Source: JAEUPI01 sp963814435 (GTDB lineage Bacteria; Pseudomonadota; Gammaproteobacteria; Burkholderiales; Burkholderiaceae_C). From it: DNA of 64,000 bases. Below the pieces are notes generated by a model. The model searched no databases and was not told the DNA's origin. It saw only the letters and a program-made list of their open reading frames with translations. Position numbers and translations under genes: made by a program. Shown one piece after another: positions 38,851 through 48,050 of the stretch. Location: NCBI GenBank assembly GCA_963814435.1, contig CAWFCV010000023.1, positions 62,001 through 126,000 of the forward strand, read 5' to 3'. Positions within the stretch are counted from its first letter, which is position 1; each line of letters opens with the position of its first letter.

Positions 38851-41800
38851 ATGCGTTTTGCACGCTACTTCGTCGACCGGCCGATCCTGGCGGCCGTGCT
38901 GTCGATCCTGATCTTCCTGGCCGGCGCGATCGCCATCTGGAAGCTGCCGGTCTCGGAATACCCCGAGGTGGTGCCGCCGGCGGTGGTGGTCAACGCCGCC
39001 TACCCGGGCGCCAACCCGAAGGTGGTGGCCGAGTCGGTGGCGCTGCCGCTGGAAGAAGCCATCAACGGCGTCGAGAACATGCTCTACATGGGCTCGCAGG
39101 CCACCGCCAACGGTGCGCTGACGCTGACCGTCACCTTCAAGCTCGGCACCGACCCGGATCTGGCGCAGCAGCTGGTGCAGAACCGCGTTTCGCAGGCGCT
39201 GCCGCGCCTGCCCGAGGAGGTGAGGCGCCTGGGCGTCACCACCGCCAAGAGCTCGTCGGACCTGACGCTGGTGGTGCACCTGACCTCGCCCGACGAGCGC
39301 TACGACATGACCTACCTGCGCAACTACGCGGTGCTCAACGTCAAGGACAACCTGACGCGCATTCCCGGTGTCGGCCAGGTGGTGACCTGGGGCGCGGGCG
39401 ACTACTCGATGCGCGTGTGGCTCGACCCCGACAAGGTGGCCGCGCGCGAGCTGACGGCCAGCGACGTGGTGCAGGCCATTCGCGAGCAGAACGTCAACGT
39501 CGCCGGCGGCGTGGTCGGCGCCTCGCCCGCGCTGCCGGGCACCGACCAGCAGCTGCCGATCAACGCCCGGGGCCGGCTCACCGGTGAGGACGAATTCGGC
39601 GACATCGTGATCAAGACGTCGCCGGGCGGCGCGGTGACGCGGTTGCGCGACGTGGCGCGCATCGAGCTCGGTGCCAGCGACTACTCGTTGCGCAGCCTGC
39701 TGAACAACAAGCCGGCGGTGGCCATCGGCATCTTCCAGGCGCCGGGCTCCAACGCCATCGAGGTGGCCAACCGTGTGCACGCGGCGATGGAACAGCTCAA
39801 GGCCGACATGCCCGAAGGCGTGAGCTATTCGATCGTCTACGACATCACCAAGTTCGTGCGCGCGTCGATCCAGTCGGTGGTCAAGACGCTGCTCGAAGCG
39901 GTGGCGCTGGTGGTGCTGGTGGTGATCGTGTTCCTGCAGACGTGGCGCGCCTCGATCATTCCGCTGGTGGCGGTGCCGGTGTCGATCGTCGGCACCTTCG
40001 CGCTGATGCTGCTGTTCGGCTTCTCGATCAACGCGCTGTCGCTGTTCGGTCTCGTGCTGGCGATCGGCATCGTCGTCGACGACGCGATCGTGGTGGTCGA
40101 GAACGTCGAGCGCAACATCGAGGCGGGCCTGAGCCCGCGCGAGGCCACCTACCAGGCGATGAAGGAAGTCAGCGGCCCGATCGTCGCGATCGCGCTGGTG
40201 CTGGTGGCGGTGTTCGTGCCGCTGGCCTTCGTGTCGGGACTGTCCGGCGAGTTCTACCGCCAGTTCGCGCTGACGATCGCGATCTCCACGGTGATCTCGG
40301 CATTCAACTCGCTCACGCTCTCGCCGGCGCTGGCGGCCACGCTGCTCAAGGGCCACGGCGAACCGAAGGACCGGCTCACGCGCGGCATGGACTTCGCGTT
40401 CGGCTGGTTCTTCCGCGCGTTCAACCGCGCCTTCAAACGCTCGGGTCGATGCCTATGGCGGCGGCGTGAGCCGCGTGCTCGGCCGCAAGGCCATCGTGCT
40501 CGGCGTCTACGCCGTGTTGGTGGCGACCACCTGGCTCGGCTTCCAGCATGTGCCGCGCGGCTTCATCCCGGCGCAGGACAAACAGTACCTGGTCGCGATG
40601 GCGCAGCTGCCCGACGGCGCCGCGCTCGACCGCACGGAGGCGGTGGTCAAGCAGCTGTCGGCGATCGCGCTGAAGACGCCGGGCGTCGAGGCGGCGGTGG
40701 CGTTCCCCGGTCTGTCGATCAACGGCTTCACGACCAGCGCCAACGCCGGCGTCGTCTTCATCACGCTGAAGCCCTTCGAGCAGCGGCGCACGCCGGCGCT
40801 GTCGGGTTTCGCGGTGGCGCAGGCGCTGAACGGGCAGATGGCGGCGATCCAGGATGCGTACGTCGCGGTGTTCCCGCCGCCGCCGGTGCTGGGGCTGGGT
40901 ACGATCGGCGGGTTCAAGCTGCAGCTCGAAGACCGCGGTGGTGTCGGCTACGAGGCGTTGTACGACGCGCGGCAGGCGTTCCTGGCCAAGGCCTGGCAGA
41001 CGCCCGAGCTGGCCGGCGTGTTCTCGGGCTACCAGATCAACGTGCCGCAGTTGCACGCCGACGTCGACCGCGTCAAGGCCAAGCAGCTCGGCGTCGCGGT
41101 GACCGACGTGTTCGACACGATGCAGATCTACCTCGGCTCGCTGTACGTCAACGACTTCAACCGCTTCGGCCGCACGTTCCAGGTCAAGGTGCAGGCGGAC
41201 GCGCCGTTCCGCTCGGCCGCCGAGGACATCGGCAAGCTGAAGACGCGCAACGCGCGCGGCGAGATGGTGCCGCTGTCGACACTGCTGCACGTGAACCCGA
41301 GCTTCGGCCCGGACCGCGTGACGCGCTACAACAACTACACCGCCGCCGACATCAACGGCGGCCCGGCGCCGGGCTTCAGCTCGGGCCAGGCGCAGGCCGC
41401 GGCCGAGCGCATCGCCAAGGAGACGCTGCCCAAGGGCATCGGCTACGAGTGGACCGAGCTGACCTACCAGGAGATGCTCGCCGGCAGCGCCGGCAACCTG
41501 GTGTTCCCGGTCGCGGTGCTGCTGGTGTTCCTGGTGCTGGCCGCGCTGTACGAGAGCTGGACGCTGCCGCTGGCGGTGATCCTGATCGTGCCGATGGCGC
41601 TGCTGTCGGCGATCACCGGCGTCTGGCTGATGAAGGGCGACAACAACATCTTCACGCAGATCTCGCTGGTCGTGCTGGTGGGCCTGGCGGCGAAGAACGC
41701 GATCCTGATCGTCGAGTTCGCGCAGGAGCTCGAACGCCAGGGCCGCAGCATCGTGCAGGCCGCCGTCGAGGCCAGCCGGCTGCGGCTGCGACCGATCCTG

Positions 41801-42070
41801 ATGACCTCGTTCGCGTTCATCATGGGCGTGGTGCCGCTGGCGCTGTCCACCGGCGCCGGCGCCGAGATGCGCCGCGCCATCGGCGTGGCGGTGTTCTCCG
41901 GCATGCTGGGCGTCACGCTGTTCGGCCTGGTGCTGACGCCGGTGTTCTATGTGCTGCTGCGCCAGTTCGCGCAGCGCCTGGAGCGCCCGCGCGCGCCGCG
42001 GCCCGCCGCGCAGGCCACGCCGGCGCGGCCCACGAACCCCTCGGCCTCGAAGCTGGAGCCCTCCACATGA
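38851..42070 (+). CDS. mexF: RND efflux permease, HAE1 family (MexF-like; one inserted base)
   Basis: A ~1073-residue inner membrane pump. The start FARYFVDRPILAAVLSILIF and LPVSEYPEVVPPAVVV are typical of MexF-type pumps. The proton-relay motif GLVLAIGIVVDDAIVVVENV (two adjacent Asp in TM4) and the TM11 region are present. The frame breaks at about 40443, where one extra G in CTCGGGTCGATG shifts it; removing it gives FKRSVDAYGGGVSRVLG and joins the C-terminal half, which ends at 42070 and overlaps the channel gene (ATGA). The pump uses the proton gradient to expel drugs; its substrates are not known here. Confidence 0.87.
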
Positions 42071-43557
42071 ACCACGCCCCATCGATTGGTGCCATCGCCG
42101 CGGCCATGGCCGCACTGTGGCTGGCGGGCTGCAGCGTCGCGCCGGTGCTCGACCAGCCCGCTGCACCGGCCGCCACCGCGTTCAAGGAGACCATACCGGC
42201 CAGCGAGTCGAGCCGCTGGAAGACCGCCGAGCCGAGCGATGCGCTCGCCCGTGGCCAATGGTGGACGGTGTTCGGCGATGCGCGCCTGAACGAACTCGAG
42301 GCCCAGGCCGAGCGGGCCAACCCCTCGCTGAGGGCCGGCTACGCGCGGTTGACCCAGGCGCGGGCGATCGCCCGCTCGGCCGAGGCCGAGCGCGTGCCGC
42401 GCGTCGACGCCGGGGTCGGCGCGACGCGCTCGCGGCCGTCGCCGGCCTCGCTCGGCCTGCCCGCCGACGCCGACACGTCGCCCAGCACGCTGTGGCGCGC
42501 GCAGGCCTCGATCGGCTACGAGGTCGATCTGTTCGGCCGCGTCGCCAGCTCGATCAACGCCGCGCAGGCCGACGCGGCGCAGGCCGAGGCGCTGTGGCGC
42601 TCGCTGGTGCTGACCCTCCAGGCCGACGTGGCGCAGCACTACTTCGCGATCCGCGGGTTCGACGCCGAGCTGGCCCTGCTGGACGACACCGTCAGGCTGC
42701 GTGAGGCCGCGCTGCAGTTGGTGGACCGGCGTTTCCAGGCCGGCGAAACCAGCGAACTCGACGTGGCCCGGGCCCGCACCGAGTTGTCGGTGACACGCGC
42801 CGAAGCGATCGGCCTCGGCCGCCGCCGGGCCGAACTCGAGCACGCGCTGGCCGTGCTGCTGGGCAAGACGCCGGCCGAGCTGTCGCTGGCGCGCGCGCCG
42901 CTGGCGTTCGAGCCGATCGCGATTCCGCCGGGGCTGCCGTCGACGCTGCTCGAACGCCGCCCCGACATCGCGGCGGCCGAACGCGCGATGGCCGCCGCCA
43001 ACGCCCGCGTCGGGCTCGCGCGCGCGGCGTACTTTCCGCGGCTGTCGCTGACCGGGCTGCTGGGCGTCGAGTCGGGCACCGCGGGTGACCTGTGGCGTGC
43101 GTCGAGTCGCACCTGGGCCTTGGGGCCGCTGGCCGGCACGATGCTGACGATGCCGATCTTCGACGGCGGGCGCAACAAGGCCCAGGAGGCCAACGCGCGG
43201 GCGCTGTACGACGAGACCGTGGCCCAGTACCGGCAGAGCGTGCTGGGCGCGCTGCGCGAGGTCGAGGACAACCTGTCGGGCCTGCGCATCCTGTCCGAAC
43301 AGGCGCGCGAGCAGGCGCAGTCGGTGGTCGCGGCACAGCGCTCGGCGCAGCTGTCGAACACGCGCTACCGCAACGGCTTCGTCAACCAACTCGAGGTGAT
43401 CGACGCCGAGCGCACCGTGCTGTCGACGCAGCGCGCCGCCACGCAGATCGAGCGCGAGCGCGTGCGCGCCACGGTGGAGCTGATCCGCGCGCTCGGCGGT
43501 GGCTGGGGCGAGCCGCAGCGCGTGGGTTTCAAACGCAATGCAGCCGGCGGCGGCTGA
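42067..43557 (+). CDS. Outer-membrane efflux lipoprotein (OprM/NodT family)
   Basis: Encodes 496 residues. The signal ends in a lipobox (MAALWLAGCSVAPVL, Cys 23). Two structural repeats of the TolC-like family are visible: PSLRAGYARLTQARAIARSA ... SIGYEVDLFGRVASSINAAQ and GLPSTLLERRPDIAAAERAM ... RYRNGFVNQLEVIDAERTVL. These form the trimeric barrel and alpha-helical tunnel. It is translationally coupled to the permease gene and completes a tripartite pump. Confidence 0.88.
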   Translation: MNHAPSIGAIAAAMAALWLAGCSVAPVLDQPAAPAATAFKETIPASESSRWKTAEPSDALARGQWWTVFGDARLNELEAQAERANPSLRAGYARLTQARAIARSAEAERVPRVDAGVGATRSRPSPASLGLPADADTSPSTLWRAQASIGYEVDLFGRVASSINAAQADAAQAEALWRSLVLTLQADVAQHYFAIRGFDAELALLDDTVRLREAALQLVDRRFQAGETSELDVARARTELSVTRAEAIGLGRRRAELEHALAVLLGKTPAELSLARAPLAFEPIAIPPGLPSTLLERRPDIAAAERAMAAANARVGLARAAYFPRLSLTGLLGVESGTAGDLWRASSRTWALGPLAGTMLTMPIFDGGRNKAQEANARALYDETVAQYRQSVLGALREVEDNLSGLRILSEQAREQAQSVVAAQRSAQLSNTRYRNGFVNQLEVIDAERTVLSTQRAATQIERERVRATVELIRALGGGWGEPQRVGFKRNAAGGG

Positions 43558-43623
43558 AATCCGTCCGCAGCAGTGGGGCGGTTCAATGGCTTGCATCGAC
43601 GTTCACCTCACCAGGATCTCGCC

Positions 43624-43845
43624 ATGACCACCTTGCACCGTACCGCCGCATCGCCGTTCGTCCGCGTCCAAAACCGTCAATCGACCGGCTGGCTGGCCCT
43701 GACGGTCGACACGATCCGGTGCTGGGCGCACCGCATCCGCGTGCGCGACGCGCTGGCCGAACTGGACGAGCACATGCTGAAGGACATCGGCCTCACCCGG
43801 GCCGACATCGAGGTCGAACGCAGCAAGTACTTCTGGCAGCGTTGA
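43624..43845 (+). CDS. DUF1127-domain small protein
   Basis: A 73-residue protein ending in the DUF1127 signature RDALAELDEHMLKDIGLTRADIEVE. Short DUF1127 proteins bind RNA and alter sRNA or phosphate responses in some alphaproteobacteria; a role here is not known. It lies between the efflux operon and an orphan regulator gene on the same strand. Confidence 0.8.
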   Translation: MTTLHRTAASPFVRVQNRQSTGWLALTVDTIRCWAHRIRVRDALAELDEHMLKDIGLTRADIEVERSKYFWQR

Positions 43846-43925
43846 GCACTCGCCGGACCGGCCGGGCGCGGCCGGAATTGCCCACAAGGTTGACGGACCG
43901 GGCCGACAGCGCATTGAATAGCGAC

Positions 43926-44684
43926 ATGGCCCACCTCGCCGCGCCCGTGACCCCCGAGCCCTCGCTGACGCCGCACGTGCTGGCGCTGGACGACGACCCG
44001 TCGATCCGACAGCTGGTGTGCGACTACCTGGGCGCCAACGACTTGCGCGTCACCGCGGTGGCCACCGGCCAGGAGCTCGACGCGGTGTTGGCGCGCGAGG
44101 CCATCGACCTGGTGGTGCTGGACCTGCGCTTGCAGGGCGAGGACGGGCTGCAGATCGCCCGCCGGCTGCGCGAGGGCTCGGCGATCCCGATCCTGATGCT
44201 GACCGGCCGCGCCGAGGAGGCCGACCGCGTGATGGGCCTGGAGCTCGGTGCCGACGACTACCTGACCAAGCCGTTCAGTCCGCGCGAGCTGCTGGCGCGG
44301 ATCCGGGCGCTGCTGCGCCGCGCGCGCACGCAGGCCACCGTGGCCGATGCGATCGCCCGCGTGCGCGCCTACCGTTTCGGCAGCTGGGAGCTCAACGTCG
44401 GGCTGCGCAAGCTGAAGTCGGCCGACGGCCGCGTGGTGGAGCTGACCAACGGCGAGTTCAGCCTGCTGGCGGCGTTCGTCTCGGCGCCGCAGCGCGTGCT
44501 GACGCGCGACCAGCTGCTCGACCTCTCGCGTCTGCACAACGCCGAGGTCTACGACCGCTCGATCGACGTGCAGATCCTGCGCCTGCGGCGAAAGATCGAG
44601 CCCGATCCGGCACATCCGCGCTTCATCAAGACCGAGCGCGGCGCGGGCTACCTGTTCGACGCCACGGTCGAATCGGTGCGTTAG
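43926..44684 (+). CDS. OmpR/PhoB-family response regulator without an adjacent kinase
   Basis: Encodes 252 residues. The receiver domain has DDD at 22-24, phospho-acceptor D66 (LVVLDLRLQGEDG) and KPFSPRELLARI. The winged-helix domain is LTNGEFSLLAAFVSAPQRVL ... DRSIDVQILRLRRKIEPDP ... IKTERGAGYLFDATV. The layout resembles TorR/OmpR-type regulators. No histidine kinase gene follows, so the partner lies elsewhere. It may regulate the neighbouring efflux operon. Confidence 0.86.
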   Translation: MAHLAAPVTPEPSLTPHVLALDDDPSIRQLVCDYLGANDLRVTAVATGQELDAVLAREAIDLVVLDLRLQGEDGLQIARRLREGSAIPILMLTGRAEEADRVMGLELGADDYLTKPFSPRELLARIRALLRRARTQATVADAIARVRAYRFGSWELNVGLRKLKSADGRVVELTNGEFSLLAAFVSAPQRVLTRDQLLDLSRLHNAEVYDRSIDVQILRLRRKIEPDPAHPRFIKTERGAGYLFDATVESVR

Positions 44685-44815
44685 CGTCTGCCGTTTCAGC
44701 CGTAACGGCGCCGGCCGTACGGCGCAATGCGCGTGCAACCGTCGGCGCGCGAAATGGCCTCCTCGTGAACCCGACGACCGCCCGCGGTCGATCGACCTCC
44801 AATCACAGGCCCGCC

Positions 44816-45043
44816 ATGAACCGCCCCGCCACCCTGTTCTTCCACGTCGATGTCGGATTCGAACTGCGTTTCCAGTCGCTGTTCCACGAAGGCCGCGCGC
44901 TGGCGTTTCCCTGCGACGAGCGCGGCGGCGTGGACACCAGCGCGCTGAGCGACCGTGCCCGCGCCAACTACCGCCGCGCGCTGGCTGCCGTCGGCCGCGA
45001 CTTTGCCGCGCCGGCGATCACGCCGCGGGCGTCGCTGCACTGA
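44816..45043 (+). CDS. Small hypothetical protein upstream of a PLD-family gene
   Basis: A 75-residue protein (LFFHVDVGFELRFQSLFHEG, then RALAFPCDERGGVDTSALSD) of unknown function. It may be cytosolic, as there is no signal. Its stop is one base before the ATG of the next gene, so the two are co-transcribed. The acidic and aromatic residues resemble short DUF proteins of Burkholderiales, but I assign no family. Confidence 0.6.
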   Translation: MNRPATLFFHVDVGFELRFQSLFHEGRALAFPCDERGGVDTSALSDRARANYRRALAAVGRDFAAPAITPRASLH

Positions 45044-45044
45044 C

Positions 45045-46640
45045 ATGTCGCACGCCTGGGCCTCGGCAATCGGGCGGCTCGGCGCTGCGCGGGCCGGCGC
45101 GGCCGACCGTCTGGCCGCAGCGGTCGCCGCACTGGCGCTCGCCGCGCTGACCGGCTGCGCAACGCTGCCGGGCGATGTGGTGCGCGCGGCGTCGTCGGCG
45201 ATGACCGACGTGGCCGCCACCGACCTCGCGCGCCTGTCGGCCGCCGCGACGCCGGACGACCAGCGCCATCTGTCGGGCTTCCAGCTGCTGCCCGACCCGG
45301 CGCAGGCGTTCGATGCACGGCTGGCGCTCGCCCGCCGTGCCCAGAAGACGCTGGACGTGCAGTACTACCTGATCGCCGCCGACCGCACCGGCCTGGCTTT
45401 CCTGCGCGAGCTGCGCGACGCTGCGGCGCGTGGCGTGCGCGTGCGCGTGCTGGTCGACGACCTGCACATCGACGAGCAGGAGCCGCTGCTATTCGCGCTG
45501 GCCGAGCAGCGCAACATCGAGGTGCGCGTGTTCAACCCGCTGCCCGCGCGCCGTGGTGCCGTGGCCGCGCGGCTGCTGCTGTCGATGCATCAGTTCGAGC
45601 GCGTCAACCGGCGCATGCACAACAAGCTGTTCATCGCCGACAACACCTGGGCCGTGACCGGCGGGCGCAACATCGCCGACGAGTACTTCATGCGCGGCGA
45701 CGCCGCCAACTTCGTCGACATGGACCTGGTGTCCACCGGCCCGGTGGTGCGCGAGCTGTCCGACGTGTTCGACCAGTTCTGGAACAGCGAGACGGCGTAT
45801 CCGATCGCGAGCGTCGCCGCGCCGCCAGCCATGGTCACCGGCGACGGGCACTTCGACAGCGTGGCCCCGGTGGCGCCAGCGCTGCCCGCGGGGCCTGGCG
45901 CCGCCACCGCCTGGCAGCCCGACGCCGCGGCGTCACATCTAGTCTTCGCCGCGGCATCGGTGTACGCCGATTCACCGCGCAAGGCGCTGCCGGCCGACGG
46001 TCAGCCGGCACCGGGCACCGCGATGGACAGCACGCTGCTGCTGTTCCGCTCCGCGCAGTCGGAGGTGCTGATCGCATCGCCGTACTTCATTCCCGGCACA
46101 CGCGGCATTGCGCTGATGCGCGAGGCGATGGATCGGGGCATCCGCGTTGCGGTGACCACCAACTCGCTGGCCGCCACCGACGAGCCGCTGGCCTACTGGG
46201 GCTATGTGCGCTATCGCCTGGACATGCTGAAGATGGGCGTCTCGGTGTCCGAGCTGCGGCCCACGACCCAGGGCAAGTCGGGGCTGTTCGGCGACTTCCG
46301 CTCGTCGCTGAGCCGGCTGCACGCCAAGCTCGGCGTCATCGATCGCCGCTGGCTGCTGGTGGGATCGATGAACATGGACAGCCGCTCGTCGCGCACCAAC
46401 ACCGAGCTCGGCCTGGTGATCGACAGCGCCGCGCTCGCCTCGCAGGTGGCCGAGCTGCTGCAGCAGCGCTGGCGGCCCAGCCACTACCAGCTGCAGCTAG
46501 CCGATGCCGGCGAGCAGGTGGTGTGGCTCGAACCCGACGGCGACGCCGTGCAGCGCCACGACACCGAGCCGCAGGTCACCTGGCTGGCGCGCATGCGCCT
46601 CGCGCTGCTGTCGATGTTCGTGTCGGAGGATCTGCTTTGA
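45045..46640 (+). CDS. Phospholipase D-family lipoprotein (cardiolipin synthase-like)
   Basis: A 531-residue protein with a lipoprotein signal (AAVAALALAALTGCATLPG). Two HKD motifs are present: HNKLFIADNTWAVTGGRN and HAKLGVIDRRWLLVGSMNMD. Each has the His, Lys and Asp of the PLD catalytic site. The N-terminal LDVQYYLIAADRTGLAFLRE matches cardiolipin synthase-type proteins. It would transfer or cleave phosphatidyl groups at the cell envelope. It is co-directional with the upstream 75-residue gene. Confidence 0.86.
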   Translation: MSHAWASAIGRLGAARAGAADRLAAAVAALALAALTGCATLPGDVVRAASSAMTDVAATDLARLSAAATPDDQRHLSGFQLLPDPAQAFDARLALARRAQKTLDVQYYLIAADRTGLAFLRELRDAAARGVRVRVLVDDLHIDEQEPLLFALAEQRNIEVRVFNPLPARRGAVAARLLLSMHQFERVNRRMHNKLFIADNTWAVTGGRNIADEYFMRGDAANFVDMDLVSTGPVVRELSDVFDQFWNSETAYPIASVAAPPAMVTGDGHFDSVAPVAPALPAGPGAATAWQPDAAASHLVFAAASVYADSPRKALPADGQPAPGTAMDSTLLLFRSAQSEVLIASPYFIPGTRGIALMREAMDRGIRVAVTTNSLAATDEPLAYWGYVRYRLDMLKMGVSVSELRPTTQGKSGLFGDFRSSLSRLHAKLGVIDRRWLLVGSMNMDSRSSRTNTELGLVIDSAALASQVAELLQQRWRPSHYQLQLADAGEQVVWLEPDGDAVQRHDTEPQVTWLARMRLALLSMFVSEDLL

Positions 46641-46662
46641 TGCGCGATCGTCCCGGGCCGCC

Positions 46663-47649
46663 TCAGTCGGCGTAGCTGCCCGCGGCGCGAATCAGCGCCC
46701 CCCACTTGTCGATCTCGGGCTTGAGCCAGCTGCGCAGGCCCTCGGGGGTCTGCTTGGCCTCGGGCACGATCTCGGCGCCCAGCTCGGTCATGCGCGCGAC
46801 GATCGTCGGGTCCTTCAGCGCCACACGCAGCGCGACGGCAATGCGGTCGACCATGGCCGCCGGCGTGCCCTTGGGTGCGTAGATGCCATGCCAGACCTTG
46901 ACCTCGAAGCCCTTCAGGCCGGACTCCTCCAGCGTCGGCGCGTCGGGCAACGACTTGATGCGCTCGCGCGTGGTCACGCCATACAGTTTCACGGTGCCGG
47001 CCTTGATGTGCTGCAGCGTCTGCGTGGTCTGGTCGCACAGGATGTCGACCTGCCCGCCGAGCAGCGCATTGAGCGCCGGCGCCGTGCCCTGGTACGGAAT
47101 GGTCGTCAGCTCGACGCCCACCGCCTGCTGGAACAGCATGCCGCACAGCTGCGACACGGCGCCGAGCCCGGCGTGCGCCAGCGTGGCCTTCGACGCGTTG
47201 GCCTTGACCCACGCGAACAGCTCCGGCGCCGTGTTGGGCGGCAGGTCCTTGCGGCCGAGCAACGTCATCGGCACGTCGACCACCTGGCCGACGTATTCGA
47301 AATCGGTCAACGGGTTGTACGCCAGCTTGCGGTACAGCCCGGGCGCGGTGGCCATGCCGTTGTGGTGGATCAGGAAGGTGTAGCCGTCGGGCGTGGCCTT
47401 GGCGACCGCGCCGGCCGCCAGCGTGCCGCCGGCGCCGAGCTTGTTCTCGACCACCACCGACACGCCGAGCGACTTGCTCATCACCGCGGCGAGCGAACGT
47501 GCCACCACGTCGGTCGGCCCGCCAGCCGCGAATGGCACCACCAGCGTGATGCTGCGCGACGGGTAGGCCTGCTGGGCCGCCGCCCAGGGCGCGGCCAGCA
47601 GCAGGGCCGCGGCGAGCAGGGTGCGGCGCAGTCTGGATCGGGTGTGCAT
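46663..47649 (-). CDS. Tripartite tricarboxylate transporter substrate-binding protein (Bug)
   Basis: A 328-residue periplasmic receptor with a signal (LRRTLLAAALLLAAPWAAAQ). Family motifs: YPSRSITLVVPFAAGGPTDV, VENKLGAGGTLAAGAVAKAT, PDGYTFLIHHNG, GQVDILCDQTTQTL and APTLEESGLKGFEVKVWHGI. Bug proteins bind carboxylates for TctAB-type uptake; no transporter membrane genes are in the window, as is common in Burkholderiales. It is last in the operon after a VOC gene. The ligand is unknown. Confidence 0.88.
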   Translation of the reverse strand: MHTRSRLRRTLLAAALLLAAPWAAAQQAYPSRSITLVVPFAAGGPTDVVARSLAAVMSKSLGVSVVVENKLGAGGTLAAGAVAKATPDGYTFLIHHNGMATAPGLYRKLAYNPLTDFEYVGQVVDVPMTLLGRKDLPPNTAPELFAWVKANASKATLAHAGLGAVSQLCGMLFQQAVGVELTTIPYQGTAPALNALLGGQVDILCDQTTQTLQHIKAGTVKLYGVTTRERIKSLPDAPTLEESGLKGFEVKVWHGIYAPKGTPAAMVDRIAVALRVALKDPTIVARMTELGAEIVPEAKQTPEGLRSWLKPEIDKWGALIRAAGSYAD

Positions 47650-47668
47650 CTAGGACTCCTCGTGTGTT

Positions 47669-48046
47669 TCAGATGGGTTCGGAAATCTCGATCAGGTTCA
47701 GGTCCGGGTCGCGCACGTACACCGAGCGCAGCCGTCGTGTGGCGCCGGTGCGCTCGACCGGCCCTTCGATGATCGGCCACGCACAGGCCTGCAGTTGCGT
47801 GATCACCGCGGCCAGCGGCCGGTCGGCGATGAAACACAGGTCCAGCGCGCCGGGCACCGGCAGGTGCGCCGTGGGCTCGAATTCGCGACCACGCTCGTGG
47901 AGGTTGATCTTCTGCGCGCCGAAGCGCAGCGCCATCCGGCCCTCGCCGAACGACTGCAACGTCATGCCCAGCACGCGGGTGTAGAAGTCGACGCAGGCGT
48001 CGCGGTCGATGGTCGTGAGCACCAGGTGGTCGAGGTGGTCGATCAT
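47669..48046 (-). CDS. VOC-family (glyoxalase/bleomycin-resistance) metalloprotein
   Basis: A 125-residue VOC protein: HLDHLVLTTIDRDACVDFYT, RVLGMTLQSFGEGRMALRFG, KINLHERGREFEP and RSVYVRDPDLNLIEISEPI. The metal ligands at strands 1 and 4 are His (DHLVL) and Glu (LIEIS). Such proteins catalyse isomerisation, dioxygenation or glyoxalase reactions. It starts 4 nt after the MmgE/PrpD gene and ends 19 nt before the Bug gene. Confidence 0.85.
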   Translation of the reverse strand: MIDHLDHLVLTTIDRDACVDFYTRVLGMTLQSFGEGRMALRFGAQKINLHERGREFEPTAHLPVPGALDLCFIADRPLAAVITQLQACAWPIIEGPVERTGATRRLRSVYVRDPDLNLIEISEPI

Positions 48047-48050
48047 CGCG

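Noticed and set aside
38713..43557. One continuous 1614-codon frame that appears to fuse an RND permease with an outer-membrane channel
   Set aside because: The middle 540 codons are out of frame with the permease family; an extra base at about 40443 explains the shift, and the two proteins are normally separate, overlapping genes.
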